A stretch of 64,000 nucleotides of DNA. It comes from Lactobacillales bacterium. Its GTDB lineage: Bacteria; Bacillota; Bacilli; Lactobacillales; Streptococcaceae. Positions 36,965 to 46,786 of the stretch are shown here, one piece after another. The notes under the pieces were generated by a model. That model made no database searches. It saw only the letters and a list, made by a program, of their open reading frames with translations, and was not told the origin of the DNA. The translations under genes and the position numbers were made by a program. Positions within the stretch are counted from its first letter, which is position 1; the number at the start of each line of letters is the position of its first letter. The stretch lies in assembly GCA_031261175.1 (NCBI GenBank), contig JAISJW010000022.1, positions 1-64,000 of the forward strand, in the 5' to 3' direction.

Positions 36965-38248
36965 TTATTCTTCAACTTCACAACCATCATCATGGTTCGG
37001 GTCAACAGTTTTCACCAGCGGCAGAATCGTCTCGAACACCATCCACTCGCCATCGCTGTATGCGCGGATCGATCCGTGGTGCATTTCGAGAATATTCTTC
37101 ACGATCGACAGCCCCAAGCCAGACCCCTCAGTCCCACTCGTGCGGGCCTCGTCAGCCCGGTAGAAGCGCTCGAACAGGTGCTCACACTTCTCGGGCGGCA
37201 ATTTCGACCCGTCATTCTTCACCTTGATCACTGCGTGCTCACCCATCTGGGCAATTTCCAGCGAAATCGCATTCCCGTCGCGCCCGTATTTCAGTGCGTT
37301 GTTAATCAAATTCGAATAAACGCGAACGATTTTTTCGATGTCCGCTTCAACCACGACCGACTCAAACTTCGTATCGACGTTGATCACCATCAGGGCGTTC
37401 TCCGCTTCAATCGAAAAATCGATGGCAAGTTGCTGCATCACTTCAATTATATTGAAGCGATTATAATGAAGTTTCGCCTGTTTCTGCGTCACCTTCGTAT
37501 ATTCAAAGAGCTCATTCACGAGCGTATTCATCTGATTCGCCTTGTTATAGGCGACCGAGGCGTAAATTTTCATTTTCTCAGGGTCATTACAAACCCCGTT
37601 TTCAATCATTCCCAAATATCCGATAATCGACGTCAATGGCGTCCGCACATCGTGACTCAGGTTCGAAATCATCTCTTCCTTCGTCCGCTCGCTCTCTTTC
37701 TCCTCGCGCACCGCATCTAAGAACGAGTCAATCAGAATATTGACTGAGTCAACCACCGTCCCGAGGTGTCCGGTCAGCTCGAACGGAATCCGCTCCCCGA
37801 CCCGAACCGTGGCAATTTCGTGCAACTCCTGGATGATGTGATTCATATAGAAGTGATTTATTCGCCGATTTATTCGCCAATATAATATGAAGACATTTGC
37901 CAGAATCAGCAGCACCACCACGAACTTCTCGAACGAGTAGAACGTGCCGACATCGTCAAGGCCGGTCGAGAAGACCAAGGCGATTTCGAAGAAGGCATCG
38001 GTGAAGGTGAAGTCGTTTCCGTCGATGAAATAAAATAGCAATAATAAAACTAAAATATCGACGACAATTAATAAGAGACCCGTAAAAAGCACCTCGGCAA
38101 AAAGCATCGCACGTTCGTGCGAGCTTAAGTCGATTTTCGATTCTTCATCATCGAATTGCTTTTTCGGATCTTTATTAAGACGTTGAATTACGTCTTGGAT
38201 CGATTTTGAACTTTTACTTAACGTAACTTGTTCATTTTCAGTTTTCAT
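36965..38248 (-). CDS. sensor histidine kinase (VanS-like)
   Basis: A 427-aa membrane kinase. Two hydrophobic segments (about residues 50-75 and 108-126) enclose only about 30 external residues, so it probably senses within or near the membrane. A HAMP-like linker follows, then HisKA with SHDVRTPLTSI (phospho-His) and HATPase with NLINNALKYG and GSGLGLSIVKN. An 11-bp overlap with the upstream response regulator makes them a pair. An unusual 45-residue cytoplasmic N-terminus precedes the first helix. Confidence 0.92.
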   Translation of the reverse strand: MKTENEQVTLSKSSKSIQDVIQRLNKDPKKQFDDEESKIDLSSHERAMLFAEVLFTGLLLIVVDILVLLLLFYFIDGNDFTFTDAFFEIALVFSTGLDDVGTFYSFEKFVVVLLILANVFILYWRINRRINHFYMNHIIQELHEIATVRVGERIPFELTGHLGTVVDSVNILIDSFLDAVREEKESERTKEEMISNLSHDVRTPLTSIIGYLGMIENGVCNDPEKMKIYASVAYNKANQMNTLVNELFEYTKVTQKQAKLHYNRFNIIEVMQQLAIDFSIEAENALMVINVDTKFESVVVEADIEKIVRVYSNLINNALKYGRDGNAISLEIAQMGEHAVIKVKNDGSKLPPEKCEHLFERFYRADEARTSGTEGSGLGLSIVKNILEMHHGSIRAYSDGEWMVFETILPLVKTVDPNHDDGCEVEE

Positions 38249-38927
38249 CTATTTTGTAACCTTTACTCCATACCGTCTGAATGATTTTTTCGCCATTCGT
38301 CATCTTGTCGATTTTATCGCGCAAGTGCGAAATGTGAACCATAACTGTTTTCGAAGAAACGCTCTCATCCGAGTTCCAAATTTCTTGATAAATTTCGTCG
38401 GCCGAGTAGATTTTGCCGAGGTTACTTGCCAAAAGAAGCAAGACGCTGTATTCGGCAGACGTCAAAGGCACCAACTCGTCGCGCTGGTTTTTGACTTCTT
38501 TCGTCGCCGTATTAATTAAAATCGCACCCAAGTTGATCACGTCGTTCGAGTTAATATCGTCGCGGATGCTCAGACGGCCAGTCACTTTTTTGATGCGGAC
38601 CATAACTTCAATCGGGTTGAACGGTTTTGTCACGTAGTCATCAGCACCCGTCACCAGGCCGCGAATCTTATCGACATCGTCCGTTTTCGCCGTCAGCAAA
38701 ATGATGGGAACGTTCGAATATTCGCGCAGGTATTTCACGACTTGCAAGCCGTTCATAATCGGCATCATCACGTCAAGCAAGATAACGTCGACAACATCGG
38801 CCTGTTCAAATTTTTTGATCGCTTGCTGTCCGTTGTATGCTTTCAGCACTTCATGCCCTTCACTTTGGGCATAAATGCTCAACAATTCAACGATTTCTTT
38901 ATCGTCATCACAAATTAAAATACGCAA
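38238..38927 (-). CDS. OmpR-family response regulator (VanR-like)
   Basis: A 229-aa regulator. The receiver has CDDDKE, phospho-Asp in LLDVMMP and Lys in VTKPFNP; the winged helix has SSKTVMVHISHLRDKI and VWSKGYKI. No in-frame ATG exists at the receiver start; TTG at 38927 behind AAAGGGGA is the likely start. It is the partner of the kinase and a close paralogue of 16690-17385. Confidence 0.92.
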   Translation of the reverse strand: MRILICDDDKEIVELLSIYAQSEGHEVLKAYNGQQAIKKFEQADVVDVILLDVMMPIMNGLQVVKYLREYSNVPIILLTAKTDDVDKIRGLVTGADDYVTKPFNPIEVMVRIKKVTGRLSIRDDINSNDVINLGAILINTATKEVKNQRDELVPLTSAEYSVLLLLASNLGKIYSADEIYQEIWNSDESVSSKTVMVHISHLRDKIDKMTNGEKIIQTVWSKGYKIDEN

Positions 38928-39057
38928 TTTCCATTCCCCTTTACATCTCAAATATCTAAACGACATTTTAACACATTTTCGCCCGTTTTAGCAAATACCG
39001 TGCTTATAAAACCCTTGGGCAAGTGGGCGGGCCAAGAAATTTGGCCCGCTAAATTCG

Positions 39058-39132
39058 CTTACTGTTTTTTAACGCGTTTTTTAGGGGTTTCGAGGTTCGA
39101 AAGTCCTAAAAAACGCGTTAAAAAACAGTAAG
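39058..39132. repeat. long inverted repeat, family B copy 3
   Basis: CTTACTGTTTTTTAACGCG… and complement, centre TTTCGAGGTTCGAAA. It lies downstream of the giant surface-protein gene and upstream of the response regulator. Confidence 0.9.
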
Positions 39133-39149
39133 CACTTTTATACCCAATG

Positions 39150-39175
39150 AAAAGGCCGCCATTAAGGCGACCTTT
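39150..39175 (-). terminator. terminator of the giant surface-protein gene
   Basis: On the minus strand AAAGGTCGCC, TTAAT, GGCGGCCTTTTC. Confidence 0.85.
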
Positions 39176-39179
39176 GGAC

Positions 39180-42100
39180 TTAATCGTCCTCGTATTGAGC
39201 AATCGTGCTTGAAAGTGTCCAATAAATGTTGGTCACGTAGCGCGCATTGCCCGTGTTGTGTTGCATTCTTGTACCGTTTGGAATCAGCAGATAAGCCGCG
39301 GTTGTCGTTGGACGATTAATGAAATTACCGTCCTCGTTGCGTTCAACCGGCACTACCTTCGCAACCAAATCATTCACTCCTGACTTGTAGCCATAAGCTG
39401 TAAGTGACGAAGCAATCGAGTCGCGCTCGATTTCATCGACACCCGGAACCCCAAAGACGACCGAAGCAACGTGTTCGTCAAGATTCGCCGGAACGTCGGT
39501 CCGATACCTAACAGTTTGAACGAGATTGTTTTTGTTTAGAATAGCACTTACCGGAACAGTTTTATCAGGTCGGTAATCGCCATCATTTGGCGCGCCAACC
39601 TCTTCACCAGGCTCAGGCTCAACGAAGTTAGCGTAAAGCGACAAGTCGCCCGTTACTGCGCCTTCAGAAGCCTCGACACCTAATAAATCGCCGCCCAGTC
39701 TACCCATTCTAGACTCAACTGGTGTTTTGAAGATGAACTTAGTTCCAGGCTCGAAGTTGCTAGTCGTGTACCACCCCTCGAATCGGTAATCCGTTTTCGT
39801 TGGAGGCGCTGGCTCAATTAATAACGTATTGAACAATTGTGTCGTGTCAGTTTGACTCTGGCCATAAACGTAATAATGGATTGTACAAATCTTGGGCGTC
39901 CACTTCGCATAGAAATTCATCGGAGGCGTAACTGTTACAGTCGCCCCAGCTACGTGCGCTTCCGCTAAGTCTGCATTCGTGTACCAACCTGCAAAATCAT
40001 AACCATATAACGTCGGTTCATCGAGACTTCCAACGTCAAACGTTGAATTCAGCAGTAGAATCTTATCTTGCGCTCCGTCTTCGATTTCGCCCGGCAAGTC
40101 CGTAGGGTTATTATCGAATCGAACGTTGACATAGCTTGGTTTCCACTTCGCATGGAGCACAACATTGCCCGTCAACACCCATTTCCCGCCTTCAACGATA
40201 CCTGGCGCTTCGTGACTTGCCACGAATTTACCTGAGGCGTCGAAGATTTGGACTCCCGTACCGTTTAGACCGGTGTAAAATCCTTCGAAGGCGTAGCCGA
40301 TCGTGCTTGGCAATTGAGCCCGCGCAACAGACCAATCGACCGCGTCGCCGTGCGTCGCCGTGCTGTCTTCTATTTCCTCACCTTCGACATCACCCATTAT
40401 CGGATCATAAGTATGAGTCGGATCTGCTCCCGTTTCCGGCTCAGGATCAAGACTATACAAATCTGTATCAAACGAAACCTCATAGCTATCTGCGGTCCAT
40501 TTCGCATAGACATCCGGAACTTTACCTTGGTGAATCCAAATTCCGTCTTCATCGTAGCAACCCGGAACTCCACCCTCGACAATCGAACCGTTAGCGTTAT
40601 AGAACTTCGCGTCGTCCGCATCCTCGCAGAAGTAACCTTCGAGCGTGTAACCCGGCCGACTCGCAATGTTCGCCGGCAGAATCCAAGGTGTCAAACTATC
40701 AAGCACCATAATTTTCGTGTTAGTGTTCGCCGTTCCGCCGTTGAGGTCAATCTTCAGCGTTTGTGTCCACTTCGCGTAAACTGTCGTGTTCGCCGTCGGT
40801 ACAAAATCATTGCCGAGCTTAGTCGTAAAGGCCGCATTGTCGTACCAACCGTCAAGCGTGTAAGACCCCGACCGGTTGACCGCCGGATAACTACCAATCG
40901 CCTGCCCCTCCGGCACAAACTTCGCCGGCAGCTCCGTCGTGCCATAAGGCGTACCCGTATTGAAACTTACCTTGTGACTCAAAACCCATTGGGCAATTAA
41001 GGTCACCGGGCCGTCGTGAATCCAGTCTCCAGCCCGCGTATAGCCCGCGACGTTTTTATTAAGCGATCCGTTTGCGTTGTAGAGCATCAAATCTGTTCCC
41101 GAAATCTTGAACCCGGCAAACGCCAAAGCGTCTTCTGGGTTTATCGGCGCCGCTGTCAAAGCAGCGGGCAATTGTTGTTCATAGGTAAAGCTTGTAACGT
41201 TATTCGGCGTGAAGTTCGCACCGCCAAAACCTGTTTCACTAGCAGCTCCTGCATCAAGCGTCACTGCGTAGTTTTTCGCTACCCAAACCGGGCTAAACGC
41301 AAATGTCGTCGCCGCGTCATAAGGCGCACTCGGAGTAAACAATCCAGCATTGCTCGTCAAAGCCGTGTTGCTTAATAAATTACCAGCTGAATCATAAAGC
41401 ACAGTCGATCCCGTTTTATAACCTTGGAAATCATAACCAGTTTGAGCCGCCGGTTTAGCCACCGTCGCTGTTGGTGCCGTATTAAACGTCACAGTTTGTC
41501 CCGCTGGAAGTCCGGTGAAAGTGTAAACTCGCGGTGTCCAGTGGGCAAACACTGTCGTTGCATTTTGCAGGACAAAATTGCCGTCTTCGGTTATGTTTGC
41601 AACTGAATTTTGCACGACCCCTGCCGAATTATACAGATAAGTCGTGCCTCCTTGCGTCGTCGCGAACCCATCGAACGTGTGACCCTGCATCTGCGGTGGA
41701 TTTTCGCCTGCCAGCAGATTTCCGGTGGCAATAGCATTTCCGACCTTGATGGTCTTAGTGCCAATCGTATTCGCAACGTTCGTAAACGCCCCGAAGTTGT
41801 CGTTGAACGAAATCGTGCGATTCTCACCCTCAAAGCGGGCATAAATCGTTACCGGATTACTTACTGTAAGCGAAGTAATTTTTTCATTATTTGAATTATA
41901 CCAGCCGTCCCAAGTGTAACCTAGTTTCCAAAGAGTGGGCAAAGTAATTACCGTTCCGATATCGTAGATGCCGCTAGTTAGTGCCGCAGTTGTCTGATCA
42001 TCAGCCCTGAACGCACCTTGCGTTCCGGAATACGTTACCTGATAGCCTGTTGTTTCGTAATGAGCGTGGAGCACGGTCGCTCCTTCTTTTGTCCAACGAC

Positions 42101-45100
42101 CATTCTCGCCGAAGTAATTTGTGTTAGTCGTTACCGCGTGTCCATCAGCGTCGATTACCATGTCATTTCCATTTGCTGCTGTGTAGTAGCCGGTGAAGCC
42201 CATACCGTGCGCAGGTTCTGGCGGAGTTATGTCCGGTAATGCCGAGTCATAAGTTGCATAGAATGTATCGTTTGCAGGCGTGCCATCGTGATTGTTTAAC
42301 TCTACCGTTTGGCGCCACTGCGCGTAATAAGTGTCGTCGTGCGTCACGATTGGCGCAAAGGCCGCTGCTGTCGAGTAAGTTCGGTCAGTTGCCCATCTTT
42401 GAAACTCATAACCCAACTTCGTCATCGAACTACCCGATGCTCCTGTTACGTGTGGCACTTCAACAATCTCTCCGTCAATCGCCGGTTCGAAGTCACCAGT
42501 AGTACCGTAACCGACATATTCCATTTTGTAGCGAGTTGTAGCGTTAGCGGCGCCATAAATATTCTGAAGCGAAACGTGGTTCCCGTTATTGTCATACCCG
42601 TAATCATAATCGTACCAACCACTAGAAGAGGTTTGGTTGGCTTGGTTGGGTAAGGCTGCACCTAATTTATAACTACCCGCCCCTACTGCAACTTTTTTAT
42701 ATCCGGCACCGGTTGATACTTTTTCAGTCGCTGTAGTTCCGTTTTTTCCGTTCGAATAAGTCTCGACACCCATCCAACCGGTTGTGTTACGAACAAAATT
42801 ACCCGTTCCTGGCGTAACTTTTTGGAAATCGTAGCGCGGATAAATATTAGCTTTTACAACAGTAGTCCTCCGTCTATCATTACTTGGTCGCAAGCGTCCT
42901 TCTTCATCCCAACCAGCAGGAATCGTTCCGGGATCCCAAGAGTCCGAGGTGTGCGAAGCTGGAATCAAGTTGGTGTTAACCCTGATATAGTCACCTTCAC
43001 CTTCGCCTACCCGCATAAATCCAGGATCAGACATTGAAATCCCATTCGTGCTCGAAGATGTTGAGTCAGTCAACGCTTGGATTGTCGGCACATCTGCTGC
43101 TCCAGCAAGTGTATCGCGACCGGTTACAGTGGGGTTAATTGCCTGAGTTCCGGTGTCGACGGTTTGTGTCGGCGCAGCCGGGGTTCCGCCGTTTGAGACG
43201 AAGCTGATCAGGAAGGTTTGGATCCAGCGCGCGGTCAAGTTAATGGTATAGTTGTTCGTCGAGTCGAGAACCAACTTTTTGTCCGCATCGACGACGTCTT
43301 CCAAATATTTCGCCGAACCGTTGGAATCGTACATATAGCTGTCGCCAGCTGTTCCGATTGAGAAGCCGAGGAAGCGCTGACGTGGCGATGCCGGTGGTGT
43401 CGGTGGCGTGATACTTGCCAAAATCGAGTTGTAAGCAATGCCCGTTTTGTTCGGCGGCATATTCGTTCCAATAGTGGACGAATAATTAATATTGTACGTT
43501 TTCGGTGTCCATTTGGCATAGACAGTTATATTTCCGTCGCGTCTCCAATTTCCATCGACAATATAACCCGTATAGTTTTGAGTTGCACCGTTATTGGCGC
43601 TGTTAGCGAACAGCTGATCTGCGCCAGCTGATGTGCGGTACCAACCATCGAAAATATAACCAGGTAAAGTAGGATAGGTTGTTACTGCCGGAACGGCGGA
43701 ATCATACGTTACTGTTCTCTGCTCTGGAACATTTCCGACCGTTCCAGGCGCACCTGATGGTTTATTGGTGTCAAAACTTATCGTATAAGTCTTCGGTGTC
43801 CAATGGGCATAAGTCGTAAGGTTAGCAAGTCCTTTCCACTTGCTACCGGTAATGGTTGTTCCAACAGTTGCCGAAACAACACTGTCCGTGCCGAATACTC
43901 TGTTTGTCGTGCCTGTTGACGTGCCTGAATCAGTGTACCACCCGTGGAAATTCCAACCCGTCATACTAACCGAACCCACCATATCGCTGATAGTTGAATC
44001 ATAAGTTACCACCTTAGCTGCTACAGTTGCAGGTGTAACGGTTGAGGTTGCTCTTGTCGGTTTATTAGTGTCGAACGTGATACTATCCGTTCTAGCTGTC
44101 CATTTCGCATAAAGCGGAACGGCCGTTGTTAAATTGGGTAGCCATTCTTTAGCTGCATTCGTGTAATCGGTAAGAGTTTGAACCTTCCCGTCTGAATCGA
44201 ACAATTGATTGGTCCAAGCGCTGTCGACATACCAACCGCCGAAATTCCATCCTGCCGGATTTGCAGTTGGGGCGGTTGTGTTTGCGACAACCGATCCATT
44301 TGTAACTTGGAAAGATTGGGGTTTATTAGAAACCGTTGGCACCATCGCTGCTGGTTTACTGTCGCTGAAAGTAAGATTTTGCGAATTGTGAACAACATTT
44401 TGGCTCCATTGGGCATATAATGTGCCCGTCGATGTTCTACGCCATCTTTGCGTGTTTCCATCTTTATAAGTCCAGTTTGCTACCGTTTTGGTCGAATCAA
44501 AGGATCCATCCGCATTTAAAACTTTATTTCCGTTAGCTCCAGAGTCCCAGAAACCAGTAAGTGTATAGCCAGTTTTTTGCGGTTTGGTGAAACTAGGAAC
44601 TACGTTACTATCATAGGTTGCGATGATCGAAGCGGTCCCCGCAGTAGTTGGATCATTACCGTTCAATGTAATCGCATAACTATCCGCTGTCCATTTTGCA
44701 TAAAGTGGACGGTCAACGGTTCCTGTACTATCCCACGCTTTAGTTGCGGTTGTATAACCAGTTTTCGAGGCTTGCGTCTTACCTGCTGAATCGAATAGTT
44801 GCGTAGTTAAGCCAGATTCAGCATACCAGCCTCCGAATATCCAACCTGTTAAGCTTGTTTGTGTCGCAAGGTCAGGAACCACTGTTCCTTTCGTTACAAC
44901 CGAGTCGTTCGGTTTTGTCAACGTCCCTGTCGCCCAGCTCGGCTTATTATCGTTCGCAAACGTCAACTTCGCCGAATCAGTCGTACCACCACCAGATCCA
45001 GTAAAAGTTACCAATTCCAATGCGTTCGACAAATAAGTAGTGGTATTTACGACAAAACTGAACCTAATAACCAGTCCATTTTTTACCGCATCATCAGTCC

Positions 45101-46469
45101 AGCTAATTATATACGGTGCATTAGAGGTACTGCCGCTTACTAAAGCTGCAAGAACCCATGTTCCAGAGGCATCTTTGGAATACCACGTGCCGTTATTGTT
45201 ACTCTTAATTATAACGGAGCTATCAGCAATATCTTTCCACGTACTTCCATCAGAATCAAGATATTGCAACTTCTGCCCCGTAGCATTATTATTTAACTGG
45301 TTATACCAATCGCTCGAAGCTGCGCTATCTACAGATATAATTTTTGAACTAGCAGAATCAACAACTTTAAAAATTATATCAGGATTTTGCGTTACTGCAG
45401 TTGTTGGAATTGTCAACAAGCTAATGCCTTTGGCTTTCGTAGCGAAGCTTTTCGGCGCCGGCGCGCTGTGACCGCCGACCAATTGCCCGACTTTGTAGCG
45501 CATGTAGTGCGCTTGCACGTATTTCAGGATGTTGACTTTCGTCGCATTCCCCGTCGGCTCGTTCGTTTCAGGCACGATGTCCCCGAACTCTTCATTCGCG
45601 ATTTCAGTATCGATCGGCGCTAGGTAATTGCCCCCCGTGTCGTAACCCGCCGGGATTTTTAGCCCCACCGTCTGAATGTGGTGTGTATAAATCACCGCGT
45701 AGTCCGTCGTATTCTTGTCGTCCGTCACCCAAATCGAATCGATGAAGCTGTAATCGCCCGCGTCGTCGGTTAGCGAGTAGCCAAACGTCGGATTCCAGTC
45801 GAGCTGGATCGTGTTTTCCTTGTTTTCGAGAACCGATAGGCCGCTCGACGTCTTAATACTTGACCCCGCAGGCGTCGTCGCGATGTAGTTCATCAAAAGC
45901 GTGCTAATATCTGCTTGCGAGTCAACAAACAGCATACTGTTATTAAAATGAATCGCCGCGTTCGGCAGCTTCCGATCCGAATCGGTCTCAATCCAAAATC
46001 CGCGACTGTCCTGTTGCGCGTTCAGCTCCCACTTCACCGGCTCGTCCTCGCTCCACCCGCCGTGGTCAAAAACTTGGGCAAATGGCGGAACAAACGCCTC
46101 CGCTTCACTTGCCGCCCTTTGGGTTTCGCCCGGATGCAACGTGTTGTAGTAGGCGTTTAGCTTGATGTCGCGTCTGACGCGCTTGCCGAGTTTGCCGTTT
46201 TCGAACGAGAATTCAGGCACGTAGCCCAAATGGATTTCACCGTTATTTAGCTCAGTGAAAACGTCGTCCGTCTTCGGTAACAATTTAGGCGTGATTTCCT
46301 GTTTTGGATTTGCCGCATTTGTCCCTGTCCCGGGCAGAATGATGTTGTCCTCGATCAGCCGGATGCCGACGTTGCTGGTCGTTTCCGCCGCCTGGATGGT
46401 TTCGGGAGCCATTATGATTAACACCATGAACGTCGCCATTAGTGTTCTTAAAATTTTATTAGTATTCAT
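39180..46469 (-). CDS. giant secreted protein with Listeria-Bacteroides (Flg_new/InlB B) repeats
   Basis: A 2429-aa exported protein. The signal peptide is about residues 1-28. An N-terminal region of about 330 residues is unassigned. From about residue 510 to 2290 there are about 16 beta-grasp repeats that end in 'YAKWT'-type strands (AKWTADSY, AHWTPKTY, AKWTQTLK). Such repeats occur in adhesins and internalins. A different module of about 200 residues sits at about 1140-1335 and recurs in the protein at 61558. The C-terminus ends YEDD with no LPXTG, membrane helix or obvious wall-binding repeat. It has its own promoter region and terminator. A role in adhesion is inferred. Confidence 0.9.
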   Translation of the reverse strand: MNTNKILRTLMATFMVLIIMAPETIQAAETTSNVGIRLIEDNIILPGTGTNAANPKQEITPKLLPKTDDVFTELNNGEIHLGYVPEFSFENGKLGKRVRRDIKLNAYYNTLHPGETQRAASEAEAFVPPFAQVFDHGGWSEDEPVKWELNAQQDSRGFWIETDSDRKLPNAAIHFNNSMLFVDSQADISTLLMNYIATTPAGSSIKTSSGLSVLENKENTIQLDWNPTFGYSLTDDAGDYSFIDSIWVTDDKNTTDYAVIYTHHIQTVGLKIPAGYDTGGNYLAPIDTEIANEEFGDIVPETNEPTGNATKVNILKYVQAHYMRYKVGQLVGGHSAPAPKSFATKAKGISLLTIPTTAVTQNPDIIFKVVDSASSKIISVDSAASSDWYNQLNNNATGQKLQYLDSDGSTWKDIADSSVIIKSNNNGTWYSKDASGTWVLAALVSGSTSNAPYIISWTDDAVKNGLVIRFSFVVNTTTYLSNALELVTFTGSGGGTTDSAKLTFANDNKPSWATGTLTKPNDSVVTKGTVVPDLATQTSLTGWIFGGWYAESGLTTQLFDSAGKTQASKTGYTTATKAWDSTGTVDRPLYAKWTADSYAITLNGNDPTTAGTASIIATYDSNVVPSFTKPQKTGYTLTGFWDSGANGNKVLNADGSFDSTKTVANWTYKDGNTQRWRRTSTGTLYAQWSQNVVHNSQNLTFSDSKPAAMVPTVSNKPQSFQVTNGSVVANTTAPTANPAGWNFGGWYVDSAWTNQLFDSDGKVQTLTDYTNAAKEWLPNLTTAVPLYAKWTARTDSITFDTNKPTRATSTVTPATVAAKVVTYDSTISDMVGSVSMTGWNFHGWYTDSGTSTGTTNRVFGTDSVVSATVGTTITGSKWKGLANLTTYAHWTPKTYTISFDTNKPSGAPGTVGNVPEQRTVTYDSAVPAVTTYPTLPGYIFDGWYRTSAGADQLFANSANNGATQNYTGYIVDGNWRRDGNITVYAKWTPKTYNINYSSTIGTNMPPNKTGIAYNSILASITPPTPPASPRQRFLGFSIGTAGDSYMYDSNGSAKYLEDVVDADKKLVLDSTNNYTINLTARWIQTFLISFVSNGGTPAAPTQTVDTGTQAINPTVTGRDTLAGAADVPTIQALTDSTSSSTNGISMSDPGFMRVGEGEGDYIRVNTNLIPASHTSDSWDPGTIPAGWDEEGRLRPSNDRRRTTVVKANIYPRYDFQKVTPGTGNFVRNTTGWMGVETYSNGKNGTTATEKVSTGAGYKKVAVGAGSYKLGAALPNQANQTSSSGWYDYDYGYDNNGNHVSLQNIYGAANATTRYKMEYVGYGTTGDFEPAIDGEIVEVPHVTGASGSSMTKLGYEFQRWATDRTYSTAAAFAPIVTHDDTYYAQWRQTVELNNHDGTPANDTFYATYDSALPDITPPEPAHGMGFTGYYTAANGNDMVIDADGHAVTTNTNYFGENGRWTKEGATVLHAHYETTGYQVTYSGTQGAFRADDQTTAALTSGIYDIGTVITLPTLWKLGYTWDGWYNSNNEKITSLTVSNPVTIYARFEGENRTISFNDNFGAFTNVANTIGTKTIKVGNAIATGNLLAGENPPQMQGHTFDGFATTQGGTTYLYNSAGVVQNSVANITEDGNFVLQNATTVFAHWTPRVYTFTGLPAGQTVTFNTAPTATVAKPAAQTGYDFQGYKTGSTVLYDSAGNLLSNTALTSNAGLFTPSAPYDAATTFAFSPVWVAKNYAVTLDAGAASETGFGGANFTPNNVTSFTYEQQLPAALTAAPINPEDALAFAGFKISGTDLMLYNANGSLNKNVAGYTRAGDWIHDGPVTLIAQWVLSHKVSFNTGTPYGTTELPAKFVPEGQAIGSYPAVNRSGSYTLDGWYDNAAFTTKLGNDFVPTANTTVYAKWTQTLKIDLNGGTANTNTKIMVLDSLTPWILPANIASRPGYTLEGYFCEDADDAKFYNANGSIVEGGVPGCYDEDGIWIHQGKVPDVYAKWTADSYEVSFDTDLYSLDPEPETGADPTHTYDPIMGDVEGEEIEDSTATHGDAVDWSVARAQLPSTIGYAFEGFYTGLNGTGVQIFDASGKFVASHEAPGIVEGGKWVLTGNVVLHAKWKPSYVNVRFDNNPTDLPGEIEDGAQDKILLLNSTFDVGSLDEPTLYGYDFAGWYTNADLAEAHVAGATVTVTPPMNFYAKWTPKICTIHYYVYGQSQTDTTQLFNTLLIEPAPPTKTDYRFEGWYTTSNFEPGTKFIFKTPVESRMGRLGGDLLGVEASEGAVTGDLSLYANFVEPEPGEEVGAPNDGDYRPDKTVPVSAILNKNNLVQTVRYRTDVPANLDEHVASVVFGVPGVDEIERDSIASSLTAYGYKSGVNDLVAKVVPVERNEDGNFINRPTTTAAYLLIPNGTRMQHNTGNARYVTNIYWTLSSTIAQYEDD

Positions 46470-46597
46470 AGCAATACACCTCTATCTAAACTCGCGCAGT
46501 TAGCGAGTTTACCTCACTTTTAATTCTACTATATAGGGCGATTTTTATCAAGAAATTCTACCATTTTCCGGCCTTGTTGTCGCCCACTCTCGAAAAG

Positions 46598-46685
46598 TTA
46601 CTCCGAAATGACACCTTAGGCAAGTTTTGCCCCTTTTCGTGACAAAAAAGGGGCATTTCGAGCGGTATGTGTCATTTTGGAGTAA
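46598..46685. repeat. nested inverted repeat, family C copy 3
   Basis: Outer arms TTACTCCGAAATGACAC / GTGTCATTTTGGAGTAA, inner TGCCCCTTTTcGTGAC…AAAAGGGGCA. It lies in the 317-bp gap between the divergent giant-protein gene and the nuclease-like gene; the rest of that gap holds the leader of the former (46470-46520) and the conserved promoter block of the latter. Confidence 0.85.
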
Positions 46686-46696
46686 GTTTTGAAATT

Positions 46697-46763
46697 ATTT
46701 TGCCGAAAAATGTAACAAAACGCGAAAAAATACGTATATATATAGTATAGGGTAAAAAAATAT
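46697..46763 (+). promoter_or_regulatory. conserved upstream block of nuclease-like gene 1
   Basis: TTTTGCC…AAAAATGTAACAAAACG, then AAAAAATACGTATATATA, TAGTA and GGGTAAAAAAATAT. The block is repeated almost unchanged upstream of the other DUF559-type gene (59021-59088, minus strand). A TATAGT -10 box is present without a good -35. Confidence 0.75.
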
Positions 46764-46786
46764 CCTGGAAAGTACGAGGTAAAAAT

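Noticed and set aside
39180..39260. LPXTG-type anchor at the end of the giant protein
   Set aside because: The last residues are polar (YEDD) with no hydrophobic helix or positive tail.
40136..41000. Long plus-strand frames inside the giant surface-protein gene
   Set aside because: Arg/Pro-rich shadow frames opposite a repeat-rich gene, without ribosome sites or family motifs.
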